Below, one piece after another: positions 35,661 to 46,610 of a stretch of 64,000 nucleotides of DNA. The notes under the pieces are model-generated. The model had not been told where the DNA came from. It worked only from the letters and a program-made list of their open reading frames with translations, and searched no databases. Made by a program: the position numbers and the translations under genes. This DNA comes from Aeromonas sanarellii (lineage in GTDB: Bacteria > Pseudomonadota > Gammaproteobacteria > Enterobacterales > Aeromonadaceae). The stretch is from the NCBI RefSeq assembly GCF_000820085.1, contig NZ_CDBN01000015.1, forward strand, positions 155,363-219,362, given 5' to 3'. Position 1 is the stretch's first letter; every line of letters begins with the position of its first letter.

Positions 35661-38027
35661 CTACTCGAGCGGACGCCCGTTGACAGTGAAGGAGAGCACC
35701 GCCCCCGGCGCCGGGACAAGCCTCTGATCCAGGGTACGGGCGGCACAGATCACGGCGGCGCTCCGTGGTTCGCTGGCCGTGGGCACGTTGACATGGAACT
35801 TGTTCATCACGCCGGCATTGAGCCGGTGATTGGCGAGCCGGAAGTGCAGCAAGCCATCCCGGGTCTCCACCTGCAGCTGGCAATCCCCCGTCCCGCTCCC
35901 CTCGCCGTCATCCCCATAGCCGAAACCGTAAGCGCCGTGCAGGGCCGGATAGAGGTAGCTCGGCAACAGCCCGCGAGGATCGTAATAGCCCACCAGGGTC
36001 GTCACCGGCACCCCGAATGCCTGCGGCTTGCGCGCCACCCGAGTATCCACCACAGGCCCTTCGTGCCAGCGGCTGCCGTCCGAGGTGTAGCTCTTCTTGA
36101 AGCCACGGGAGACGGTGATCTGCTGGCCGTTGATGAAGAGGATGCTGTTGTAGCCGGCACTGTGCTCCACGGTCAGGATGCGCCCCGCATTCCCGGCTCC
36201 GGCAGCCGGCGCCTGGATGTTGCGCGTCCAGTTGCCGTCCCACATGGCTACCTTGACCAGGTCATACTCCGCCAGCAGGGCCGCCAGCCTGGCTTCACTC
36301 AGGTCATTGACCGGGGCGCTGATCTGCTCCAGCCGCTCGACCCTGTGCTGATAGGGCACCATGGTGGCGGTGGCGGCATCCCATTTGCGAAATCCGGTCG
36401 GGGAAGCGGCATCGAACACCGCCTTGCTCTCGAGGAAGCGCTGGATGATGGCGGCCGAGTTCGGGGTGTAGAGGGTGAAGCGGTTGAAGCCGGAGAAGGG
36501 CGCACCGCCCGCCATGGCATCGAAGCCGAACGCGTGGCCCTCGAACGGTGCCTGGCACTGGCCGTCGAGACAGGCGCTCTGGCCGGTGCGGGCGGGGCCG
36601 AAGTTGGGAATGAAGCGATTGCGATCCCCGTCCCAGCCCCAGGTCGAGTTGACCGCCTCGGCGCTGCGGTGCACCGAGCCGGTGAAACCGCCGACATAGT
36701 GCCCCAGGCCATAGTTGTGGCCCACCTCGTGGCTGAACTCGTTGCCGAGGGAGCTGTCGAGGGTGACGATGCCGCCGCCACCCGAGCCCCCGTGCACCTG
36801 GATGCCGTTGGCGTACTTGCCCCGGCTGTTGTGGGCCGCCAGCTGGGCCACCACATAGGGATGGCTGCCCTCCCCCTCGCCGGCCGTGCTGTTGATGCCG
36901 TAGTTCGCGTTGTCGATGCCGTGGGAGATCAGCTCCTTGCCGATGCGCTGGCGCATGGTGCCCTCGTGCCAGCCGCCCTGGCTGGGATCGAAGTCGGTGA
37001 GCAGGGTGCCGTTTGGCAGCATCACCTCCGACAGCGACAGGGGGGCGTACTGGCTGACGATGAGCCGGCTGGTGGGCACCGTCTGGAAATATTCACGGTG
37101 GGCCTCGGGATCCCTGGCGAAGGCAAACTGATCCCGGGGAGTGGTCAGCATGCCGATGTCGATGGTGTGGATGAGCAGCTCGCTCGGGGCGCCGACCTGC
37201 AGATCCGTCAGCTCGCCACTGAGCCCGCCCTGGCTGAGTCGCAGCGCCAGGCCAGGCCGGATCCAGTCCGCCGGCAGCACGGCGCTCCAGGCATCGGTCG
37301 CGTAGCGGATGCCGTTGTTCTCCAGCTCCCCGTCACGGATCCACTGGCCGGCCACGAATTTGAACTGCAGGCTCTGGCCGCGGGAGAGGGTCACCTGGCG
37401 GCCACTGTAATAAATGGTCGAGTTGTAACCGGCGTTGGAGGCCAGCCGCACCATCTTGCCCGCCAGCTCGGCCCCGACCGGCAGATGAATATCCCGCACC
37501 CAGCGGCCATCCGCGGTCTGGATGGTGACCAGGGCGTGGGGCTGCAACTTGCTCTGCAGGAAGGCTCCGGCGGGGTCGCTGAGTCTGGCCAGCTCGCTGC
37601 TGCTGTCGATGAGGCCACTGGTGCCCGGCCCCGGGGTGAAGTCGACCCCCTCCTCCGGCGAACCCTCGAGGTAATAGGCCGTCTTCGGCAACTGTCCGGG
37701 GGGGTTGAGGGTGAGCGTCCCGAGCGTCTGCCCGGCGCCATCTCGCGCCGTCACCGTCATCGGCACGCCGGCTTCGGCTTGCAGGGGCCTGACCAGCAAC
37801 AGGCTCTTGCGCAGGGCGGTCAGCCTGGGCTGGTTGTCTCCCTCGGCGACATGGGCCGGCAGGATCTGGCTCTGGGCGAATTGCACCTGCGCCGCCAGGG
37901 AGCCTTGCAGGTCGTTTACCGGTGGCTGGGTATTGAAGGGCAAGGACGCGGGAGCCTGGACGGCGGCCAACAGGGGGCCACTCGCCAGGGCGGTCAGGAT
38001 CAGGCTGGCTAGCTGTGTTTTTTTCAT
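35661..38027 (-). CDS. tagA: StcE/TagA-type secreted zinc metalloprotease (peptidase M66)
   Basis: Homologue of StcE (E. coli O157) and Vibrio TagA, proteases that cleave mucin-type O-glycoproteins. The 788-residue protein has a Sec signal (MKKTQLASLILTALASGPLLA) and the catalytic metzincin motif HEVGHNYGLGH at about 433-443, followed by VHRSAEAVNSTWGWDGDRNRFIPNF, very characteristic of StcE. It also has two similar modules of about 65 residues, near 166-233 and 590-657 (AGYNS...SRG...W). No lipobox is evident. The ATG at 38027 begins the signal peptide; ATGs at 38042 and 38060 are alternatives. It is third in a chiA-metzincin-tagA series on one strand. Confidence 0.92.
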   Translation of the reverse strand: MKKTQLASLILTALASGPLLAAVQAPASLPFNTQPPVNDLQGSLAAQVQFAQSQILPAHVAEGDNQPRLTALRKSLLLVRPLQAEAGVPMTVTARDGAGQTLGTLTLNPPGQLPKTAYYLEGSPEEGVDFTPGPGTSGLIDSSSELARLSDPAGAFLQSKLQPHALVTIQTADGRWVRDIHLPVGAELAGKMVRLASNAGYNSTIYYSGRQVTLSRGQSLQFKFVAGQWIRDGELENNGIRYATDAWSAVLPADWIRPGLALRLSQGGLSGELTDLQVGAPSELLIHTIDIGMLTTPRDQFAFARDPEAHREYFQTVPTSRLIVSQYAPLSLSEVMLPNGTLLTDFDPSQGGWHEGTMRQRIGKELISHGIDNANYGINSTAGEGEGSHPYVVAQLAAHNSRGKYANGIQVHGGSGGGGIVTLDSSLGNEFSHEVGHNYGLGHYVGGFTGSVHRSAEAVNSTWGWDGDRNRFIPNFGPARTGQSACLDGQCQAPFEGHAFGFDAMAGGAPFSGFNRFTLYTPNSAAIIQRFLESKAVFDAASPTGFRKWDAATATMVPYQHRVERLEQISAPVNDLSEARLAALLAEYDLVKVAMWDGNWTRNIQAPAAGAGNAGRILTVEHSAGYNSILFINGQQITVSRGFKKSYTSDGSRWHEGPVVDTRVARKPQAFGVPVTTLVGYYDPRGLLPSYLYPALHGAYGFGYGDDGEGSGTGDCQLQVETRDGLLHFRLANHRLNAGVMNKFHVNVPTASEPRSAAVICAARTLDQRLVPAPGAVLSFTVNGRPLE

Positions 38028-38185
38028 TGTTATGGTTCTCATTGTGGCGGGCATGTCCACATGCCTTGTTGTGGTAAGCCTGATGAAGCGGGTGGCAACG
38101 CCTCGGCCTTGCCCCCCTCTTCGGAGGTGAGTCGCGGTGCCGGGGAGGAAAGGTCCATCCAGAACCTGTCATCGCCCCATGCCGC

Positions 38186-39958
38186 TCATCGGTTCTGGCC
38201 AGGGGCCCCGTCTTCGCTCACTCCGGGATCCCCCGCGGCGATTCGGCGGCTCAGGGTCTGGTGGATCACCCGCCATTGGGGGGCGAAGAAGATCCCCTCC
38301 TGACGACCGACATACATGAGGTTGGCGGCGCCATTGGGATCGGTGTCCTTGGCGTGCCACAGCCCCAGGTTGTGGCCCAGCTCGTGGGCCAGGGTCAGGG
38401 ACTGGCCCAGCTCGGTGGCGTTGCCGGGACAGGCGGCGCGATAACCGGCGCGGGGAGGCGCGTCGTCCGGCCCCATGCCCATGGACGACCCTGCCCCGGC
38501 CCCGCCACATGCCCGCGCCGGATCCTTGTATCTTCGGATCACATAGAGGTTGGAGAAGACCTGCCCCTGGTTCGGGATCCAGCCCTCGGAGAAGGGGGCC
38601 TCCTGTTCGGAGCGATCCCCTTCGTACGAGTCGCCGTCACCGTCCCTGTCCCACTCGTGTACCAGCACGCCGTTGTCGACCCAGCTGAGCCGGATGTTGT
38701 AGGGAGCGTAGCGGCGGCCGATGTCGCGCTGGATCAGGGCACCGTCATCCCAGAGGTGGGTCTGGGTCTCTCCGGGGAAGGCGATGTAGCTGTAGGAAAG
38801 CCTCACCACCTTGGGCGCCGTGACGACGAGGCGCACCAGATCGACCGGTTCGCCGTTGGCCAGGATCGCCAGGTTGGTCTCCCCCTTCTGCAGCCCGCTC
38901 AGCACCAGCCTGTCCTCTTCCTCTCCCGGCTGGATCTGGAGCGTCGCCAGTGCCGGATCCGCGATGGCGTAGCTCAACACCCTGGCCTCGGCCCCCGGCA
39001 GTTTGCGGATGTGGAGCACCTCCTCGCCCCCCGCGCTGCTCAGCAGCTTCTCCTTGAGCGGGCGGCTCAAACCCGGGTCGAACGCGAGCCGGTTGGCGGG
39101 ATCGGCCAGCACCTGGGCATAGGGATAGAGCGCCTGCTCCTGCACTCCCTCGGCACCGAGCCAGAACTGCCCCGCCTCGTTGCGCTTGAAGCCCTGCTGG
39201 CCGGTACCGGCCAGATAGCGCAGGGTGACGTGGTAATCCCGTCCCGCCAGCACCGGGATCGGGGCGCTGGGGGTGAAGGTGGTCCCGCTGCTGAAGGCCA
39301 GGGGCCCGTCATAGAGCGCCTCGCCGCTGTCGGGATCGGTGAGGCGCAGCGCAAACTGGCGGTTGCTGCCACCCCAGACCCCCTCCTTCACCTGGAAGGT
39401 CCGGATGGACAGCCGATCCCCCAGCAGCGGCAGGTTCGAACCCGGGATCCACAGGGTACGGCTCAGCTCGCCCCCCACCGCCATGAGGAGGCTGTTGTTG
39501 ATGACGGGACCCTCGTCCCAGAGCGCCCCCAGGGCAAGCTGGTTGACGGGATGCTCCCGCTCCGGGTCATAGACGGTGACCGGCAGCGAGAAGGTGGTGG
39601 TGGTGCTCCCCCATCCCTTGAAGCCATCCACCGCGGGCAGGCCATCGTCCTTGACCTGATACTGGGCCACATAGTTGCCAGGCACCTGGGTATTGACCCC
39701 GCTCTTCTGGCTGATGCGGGCACTGAGATCCCCATTCTCGACGTCCCGGGCGATCAGCCGCGGGGCGAAGGTCGCCCCCAAGGGCAATTGCTGGGCGAAA
39801 TGGTTGACCAGCCCCTCCTGGCTGTAGATCTGGGGGGCGCTGTTGTCCTTGCGAAACGCGCCCGTCGTGCTGCTCTGCTGCGCCATCGCGAGCGGTGCCA
39901 GCAGTGCACAGCCGAGCAGGGGGGCGCCCGCCCGAAACAGGGGGTGTTGATTCTTCAT
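38186..39958 (-). CDS. Secreted metzincin metalloprotease with Ig-like domain, uncharacterised
   Basis: A 590-residue exported protein (signal ending PLAMA-QQ). Residues about 38-130 resemble a DUF5011-type bacterial Ig-like domain (RDVENGDLSARISQKSGVNT, GNYVAQYQVKDDG). A middle beta-rich region of unknown type follows, with a BIG2-like stretch near 325-380. The C-terminal zinc protease domain has HELGHNLGLWH at 525-535, a likely Met-turn at NLMYV (M548) and an acidic WDRDGDGDSYEGD stretch near 436-448 that could bind calcium. AAGGA lies eight bases before the ATG. I do not recognise a named family. It is between chiA and tagA on the same strand. Confidence 0.8.
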   Translation of the reverse strand: MKNQHPLFRAGAPLLGCALLAPLAMAQQSSTTGAFRKDNSAPQIYSQEGLVNHFAQQLPLGATFAPRLIARDVENGDLSARISQKSGVNTQVPGNYVAQYQVKDDGLPAVDGFKGWGSTTTTFSLPVTVYDPEREHPVNQLALGALWDEGPVINNSLLMAVGGELSRTLWIPGSNLPLLGDRLSIRTFQVKEGVWGGSNRQFALRLTDPDSGEALYDGPLAFSSGTTFTPSAPIPVLAGRDYHVTLRYLAGTGQQGFKRNEAGQFWLGAEGVQEQALYPYAQVLADPANRLAFDPGLSRPLKEKLLSSAGGEEVLHIRKLPGAEARVLSYAIADPALATLQIQPGEEEDRLVLSGLQKGETNLAILANGEPVDLVRLVVTAPKVVRLSYSYIAFPGETQTHLWDDGALIQRDIGRRYAPYNIRLSWVDNGVLVHEWDRDGDGDSYEGDRSEQEAPFSEGWIPNQGQVFSNLYVIRRYKDPARACGGAGAGSSMGMGPDDAPPRAGYRAACPGNATELGQSLTLAHELGHNLGLWHAKDTDPNGAANLMYVGRQEGIFFAPQWRVIHQTLSRRIAAGDPGVSEDGAPGQNR

Positions 39959-40007
39959 GGGATCTGTCCTTCATAGGGAATGAGTGCTCGGACACTCTGG
40001 TTGCAAT

Positions 40008-40071
40008 GGCAGGGGCGGATGGCCCCTGCCGGTACAGCGTCGGCGGGAAGAATGGGGCCCAGGCCCCATTC
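40008..40071 (-). terminator. Two hairpins between chiA and the metzincin gene
   Basis: GAATGGGGCC/GGCCCCATTC (40050-40071), directly after the chiA stop on the minus strand, and GGCAGGGGC/GCCCCTGCC (40008-40030). Neither has a good T-tract, so partial termination or transcript processing between chiA and the next gene is possible rather than a complete stop. Confidence 0.55.
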
Positions 40072-40086
40072 CCGTTGCGATGGCAA

Positions 40087-42696
<2,610 letters not shown>

Positions 42697-42722
42697 TTAT
42701 TTCGTTATTGGAATGAACAACG

Positions 42723-42752
42723 AAAAAGGCAACGCAACCTGACAGGTAACGC
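42723..42752 (-). terminator. Terminator-like hairpin in the chiA leader (riboswitch expression platform)
   Basis: On the minus strand GCGTTACCTG-TC-AGGTTGCGT folds into a stem (one internal mismatch, some wobbles) followed by GCC and five T residues. It lies between the c-di-GMP riboswitch and the chiA ribosome site, where an intrinsic-terminator expression platform would be expected. Confidence 0.55.
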
Positions 42753-42796
42753 AGACAACATCGCCACCATGGCTTGGCCCATGGACGATACAACCT

Positions 42797-42876
42797 GTGG
42801 TGGCCCCGCTATCCTAGGTTCGCTGACCCTTAGACCGGAAGCTTTGCGTCCCGGGCTTTCGCCCGGTTTGCCTTTT
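42797..42876 (-). ncRNA. Cyclic di-GMP-I (GEMM-I) riboswitch upstream of chiA
   Basis: Read on the minus strand the segment carries the conserved GEMM-I core in order: GGCAAACC (42872-42865), a GC stem capped by a GAAA tetraloop, GGGACGCAAAGC, then CTTCCGGTCTAAGG, a variable arm, CCTAGGATAGCGGGG and CCACC. This is the arrangement of the Vibrio Vc2 aptamer, including the tetraloop and its receptor arm. It ends about 110 bases before the chiA start, followed by a terminator-like hairpin. c-di-GMP control of chitin-related genes by this class is established in the Vibrio/Aeromonas group. The rest of 42688-43085 shows no gene; the promoter was not assigned. Confidence 0.92.
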
Positions 42877-43085
42877 TTGCACAACTTGGTTTGCGATGAA
42901 AATAATCGCCGAATGACTATAAAGGAGAGACGCCTTCGCGCCACCTGACAGAAGTGACATCAATAGGGACTCATTTGTCCGACATGGTGGGGAAAAGGCC
43001 GGCAACATGGCGATAAAAACCCCATTCATGGCGCCGAAACGGCCTTTAAAAAATCACCATCCAATGCGCGATAATGTGAATGCCG

Positions 43086-46000
43086 TCACTGTACCGGCAG
43101 CAACAGGCTGTTCATCAGGGCCCGGAGCTTGAGGGGTTTGACCGGTTTGCTCACATACCCGAAGCCGTGTTCGCGGATCTGCGCCTGCAGCTCGCTCTTG
43201 CGATCCGCGCTGATGATGATGCCGCCTATCTCGTTGCCATATGCCAGCCGGATCATGTGCAGCGCCTGCAACCCCGTCTTGCCGTCGTCCAGGTGATAGT
43301 CAGACAGCACCAGGGCGGGCAGGAAACCGTCGCCGATGAGGGCCAGCGCCTGCTCCTGGCTCTGGGCACAGCGCACCTCGCAGCCCCAGCGCCCCAGCAG
43401 GGACGCCATGGCGATGAGTATGTCTTCCTCGTTGTCGATGCAGAGGATCCTCACCCCCTCCAGCTGGCTGTCCCGCTGGGCGGGGGTCGTCACCTGGCTC
43501 GGCGTCACCGGCCGGGTCGCGAGGTTCAGGGTGATGGCAAAGACGGATCCCGCCCCGGGCCAGCTGCGCAGGGAGAGCTGGTGACCCAGGACCTGGGAGA
43601 TGCCGCGGGCGATGGCGAGTCCGAGGCCGAGCCCCTGCTCCCTGGCGGTGCGGGAGTGATCGAGGCGGGAAAATTCGTCGAAGATCGCCTCCTGCTTGCC
43701 CTCCGGGATGCCGGGGCCGTTGTCCCACACCTCGATGCGCACCTTGTCCCCCATGCGGCGACAGCCGAGCAGCACCCGGCCGCCGGGGTTGTAGCGAAAC
43801 GCGTTGGTGAGGAAGTTCTGCAGCACCCGGCGCAGCAGGCGCACGTCGCTGTAGACGGCGAGGCTGCTCTCCACCACGGAGAACTGGATCCCCCCGGCCT
43901 GGGCCAGCACCCCGAACTCCGCCTTGAGGTTGCCCAGCACGTCGCTCAGGGCGAAGTCGAGCTTCTTGGCCTTGAACTTGCCCGCCTCGAGGCGCGAGAT
44001 GTCCAGCAGATCCGTGATGAGATCCTCGGTCGCCCCCAGGGCATCGTCGATGTGACGGGCGATGCGGGCCGGTTCGTCCTCCGGGGGCAGCATCTCCAGC
44101 AGGGAGGAGGTGAAGAGTTTGGCCGCGTTGAGCGGCTGGGTCAGGTCGTGGCTCACCGCCGCGAGGAAACGGCTCTTCGACTGGTTGGCCCGCTCCACCT
44201 GCTGGTTTACCAGCAGCAGCTGGCGGTTGAGCTCGGAGAGCTCGTGGGTACGCTCGGCCACCCGCGCCTCCAGGTGCTCGTTGGCCTCGCGCAGTACCCG
44301 CTCCGCCGCCCGGAACGGGGTGATGTCGGTGAAGGTCATGACGAAGCCCCCCGCCGGCATGGGGTTGCCCTGCATCTCGATCACCCGGCCATCCGGGCGC
44401 TCCCGGGCCGAGATGTGGGGGCTGCCGCGCTTCATGAAGGCGACCCGGCGCGCTACCTGGGCCTCCACGTCCCCCGCGCCGCACAGCCCCTGCCCGGCGT
44501 TGTAGCGGATGATCTCCTCGATGGGGCGCCCCACCTGGATGAGGCCGGGGGGATAGGAGAACAGCTCTATGTAGCGCCGGTTCCAGGCCACCAGCCTGAG
44601 CTCCCTGTCCACCACCGAGATCCCCTGCCCCATGTGCTCTATGGCACCCTGCAGCAGGCCGCGGTTGAAGCGGAACACGTCCGAGGCCTCGTCCACTATG
44701 GTGGCGATCTCCTCGAGCTGCATGTTGCGCCCCTGCAGGGCCGAGGCCAGCACCAGACGGGCGGACGAGGTGCCGAACACCCCGGCCAACAGCCGCTCGG
44801 TGTGGGCGATGAGATCCGCGGAGGCCTGCATCTGGGGCGCCAGGGTGCCGCCGTGCTCGCCGGCGAAGCGGCCGAAGGCGCGCTTGACCCGGCTCGACCC
44901 GACGAAGCGGGCCGCCAGCATCTCCAGCTCCTTGACCGAGACCCGCGCCTGGTAGAGCGCCGTGGTGTCCCGGCTCGGCTTGCCGACGAAGTTCGCCGCC
45001 TGCAGCCGCTCGCTCACCGCCGCCCGGGAGAGCAGGGAGCCCGCCACATAGCCGACCAGGTTGAGCAAGAGGCTCAGGAAGAGGCACCAGGCCCCCAGGC
45101 TCAGCTCCCGGAACGCGGGCCAGTTTGGGGGCGCCAGCAAGGCCTCCAGGGGCGAGCCCGCCAGCAGGCCGCTCTCCGCCAGCAGGGTGAGGAACCAGAG
45201 GCTGACCCCGAGCGCCAGGCCGAGGTAGACCCCCTTGCGGTTGCCATGGCGCCAATAGAGGCCGAGCAGCAGGGCCGGCGCGAACTGGGCCACGGCACCA
45301 AACGACAGGTAGCCGATGCGCGACAGGCTGGTGAGATCCCCGAGCCAGAGGTAGAGCGCCCAGGCCGCCAGCAAAATCAGCAAGATGGCGCCCCGGCGCA
45401 CCTGCAGCAGCAGCCGCATCAGGCGCTCGTCCCGCCCCTGCTGCCAGACGCGGCGCAGCAAGACTGGCAGCACCAGATCGTTGCTCACCATGATGGCCAG
45501 GGCGATGGTGCAGACGATCACCATGCCGGTGGCCGCCGAGGTGCCGCCGAGAAACGCCAGCATCGCCATGCCGTCGTAGCCGAGGGACATGGGGAGGCTG
45601 ATCACATAGGTGTCGGAGGCCATGTCGGCCCCCACCCACTGCTTGCCCGCCAGCGCCAGCGGCCAGATGAAGAGCCCCATCAGGAAGAGGTAGAGCGGGA
45701 AGATCCAGCGCGCCCAGTGCAGATCCTGCCCCTGGTTGTTCTCCACCACAGTCACGTGGAACTGGCGCGGCAGACAGATGACGGCGCACATGGCGATCAG
45801 GGTGTAGATGGCGAGCTCCAGCACACTGCCCGGCGTCACCGCCACCACCGCCTCAAGGAAGTCGCTGGCCACCAGGGTGCGGGCCTCGCTCGGCCTGGCG
45901 ACGATGAGCCAGAGCGCGAAGCCCCCCACCGCCATGAAGGCAAGCAGCTTGACCACGGACTCGAAGGCGATGGCCACCACCATGCCCCTGTGGTGTTCGG

Positions 46001-46547
46001 TGGCGTCCAGGTTGCGGGTGCCGAACAGGATGCTGAACAGGGCCAGCAGCAGGGTGACGCCTAGCGCCAGCTCGGCCATGTTGCTGGTGGGGCTGGCCCC
46101 CGCGCTGTTGGCCATCAGCAGGTCCAGCCCGGTGACGATCGCCTTGAGCTGCAGCACCAGGTAGGGAAGTATCCCCATGACGGCGATGAGGCTGATCACC
46201 ATGGCCAGGCGCTGGGACTTGCCGTAACGGGCGGCGATGAAGTCGGCAATGGAGGTGATGTGCTCGCGCTTGGCCACCAGGATGAGGCGGGCCAGCAGGC
46301 GCCAGCCGAACAGAAACACCAGCATGGGGCCCAGGTAGATGGGCACCGGCGACCAGGGGGACTCGCTGGCCTGGCCCACGGTGCCGAAGAAGGTCCAGGA
46401 GGTGCAGTAGACCGCCAGCGACAGGCTGTAGAGCAGGGGCTGCCCCTTGGGGCGGCGGCGCTTGTTCTTGTCCGCCACGTAGGCGATGAGGAACAGCAAG
46501 CCCAGATAGGCGAGCGACAACCCGATCAGCAGCCATCCTTGGTGCAT
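43086..46547 (-). CDS. crbS: CrbS-like hybrid histidine kinase with SLC5 transporter domain
   Basis: A 1153-residue sensor kinase. Residues 1 to about 520 form a sodium/solute symporter (SLC5) domain with about 13 membrane segments, beginning LLIGLSLAYLGLLFLIAYVAD. A STAC-like linker, a PAS domain (near GQGISVVDRELRLVAWNRRYIELF), a coiled coil, a HisKA domain (FLAAVSHDLTQPLNAAK), an ATPase domain (NAFRYNPGG, DNGPGIPEG, GLGLGLAIARG) and a C-terminal receiver (ILCIDNEEDI, phospho-Asp in VLSDYHLDDG) follow. This is the architecture of CrbS/MxtR, which controls acetate utilisation with the regulator CrbR. The role is inferred from architecture; crbR is not in the window. Confidence 0.82.
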   Translation of the reverse strand: MHQGWLLIGLSLAYLGLLFLIAYVADKNKRRRPKGQPLLYSLSLAVYCTSWTFFGTVGQASESPWSPVPIYLGPMLVFLFGWRLLARLILVAKREHITSIADFIAARYGKSQRLAMVISLIAVMGILPYLVLQLKAIVTGLDLLMANSAGASPTSNMAELALGVTLLLALFSILFGTRNLDATEHHRGMVVAIAFESVVKLLAFMAVGGFALWLIVARPSEARTLVASDFLEAVVAVTPGSVLELAIYTLIAMCAVICLPRQFHVTVVENNQGQDLHWARWIFPLYLFLMGLFIWPLALAGKQWVGADMASDTYVISLPMSLGYDGMAMLAFLGGTSAATGMVIVCTIALAIMVSNDLVLPVLLRRVWQQGRDERLMRLLLQVRRGAILLILLAAWALYLWLGDLTSLSRIGYLSFGAVAQFAPALLLGLYWRHGNRKGVYLGLALGVSLWFLTLLAESGLLAGSPLEALLAPPNWPAFRELSLGAWCLFLSLLLNLVGYVAGSLLSRAAVSERLQAANFVGKPSRDTTALYQARVSVKELEMLAARFVGSSRVKRAFGRFAGEHGGTLAPQMQASADLIAHTERLLAGVFGTSSARLVLASALQGRNMQLEEIATIVDEASDVFRFNRGLLQGAIEHMGQGISVVDRELRLVAWNRRYIELFSYPPGLIQVGRPIEEIIRYNAGQGLCGAGDVEAQVARRVAFMKRGSPHISARERPDGRVIEMQGNPMPAGGFVMTFTDITPFRAAERVLREANEHLEARVAERTHELSELNRQLLLVNQQVERANQSKSRFLAAVSHDLTQPLNAAKLFTSSLLEMLPPEDEPARIARHIDDALGATEDLITDLLDISRLEAGKFKAKKLDFALSDVLGNLKAEFGVLAQAGGIQFSVVESSLAVYSDVRLLRRVLQNFLTNAFRYNPGGRVLLGCRRMGDKVRIEVWDNGPGIPEGKQEAIFDEFSRLDHSRTAREQGLGLGLAIARGISQVLGHQLSLRSWPGAGSVFAITLNLATRPVTPSQVTTPAQRDSQLEGVRILCIDNEEDILIAMASLLGRWGCEVRCAQSQEQALALIGDGFLPALVLSDYHLDDGKTGLQALHMIRLAYGNEIGGIIISADRKSELQAQIREHGFGYVSKPVKPLKLRALMNSLLLPVQ

Positions 46548-46610
46548 CTCTCTACTTCCCTTGTCCAGATAAGTCAGGAGCCTGCCGGGCCAGAGACCGG
46601 CAGGCCGGTG

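Noticed and set aside
38028..38185. Second c-di-GMP riboswitch before the StcE/TagA gene
   Set aside because: No GGCAAACC or GGACGCAAAGC blocks; only a GGCATGT/ACATGCC hairpin near the ribosome site.
43080..46064. 994-codon plus-strand open frame opposite the sensor kinase gene
   Set aside because: Translation is His/Gln/Arg/Glu-rich without motifs; the opposite strand has full kinase and transporter motifs.
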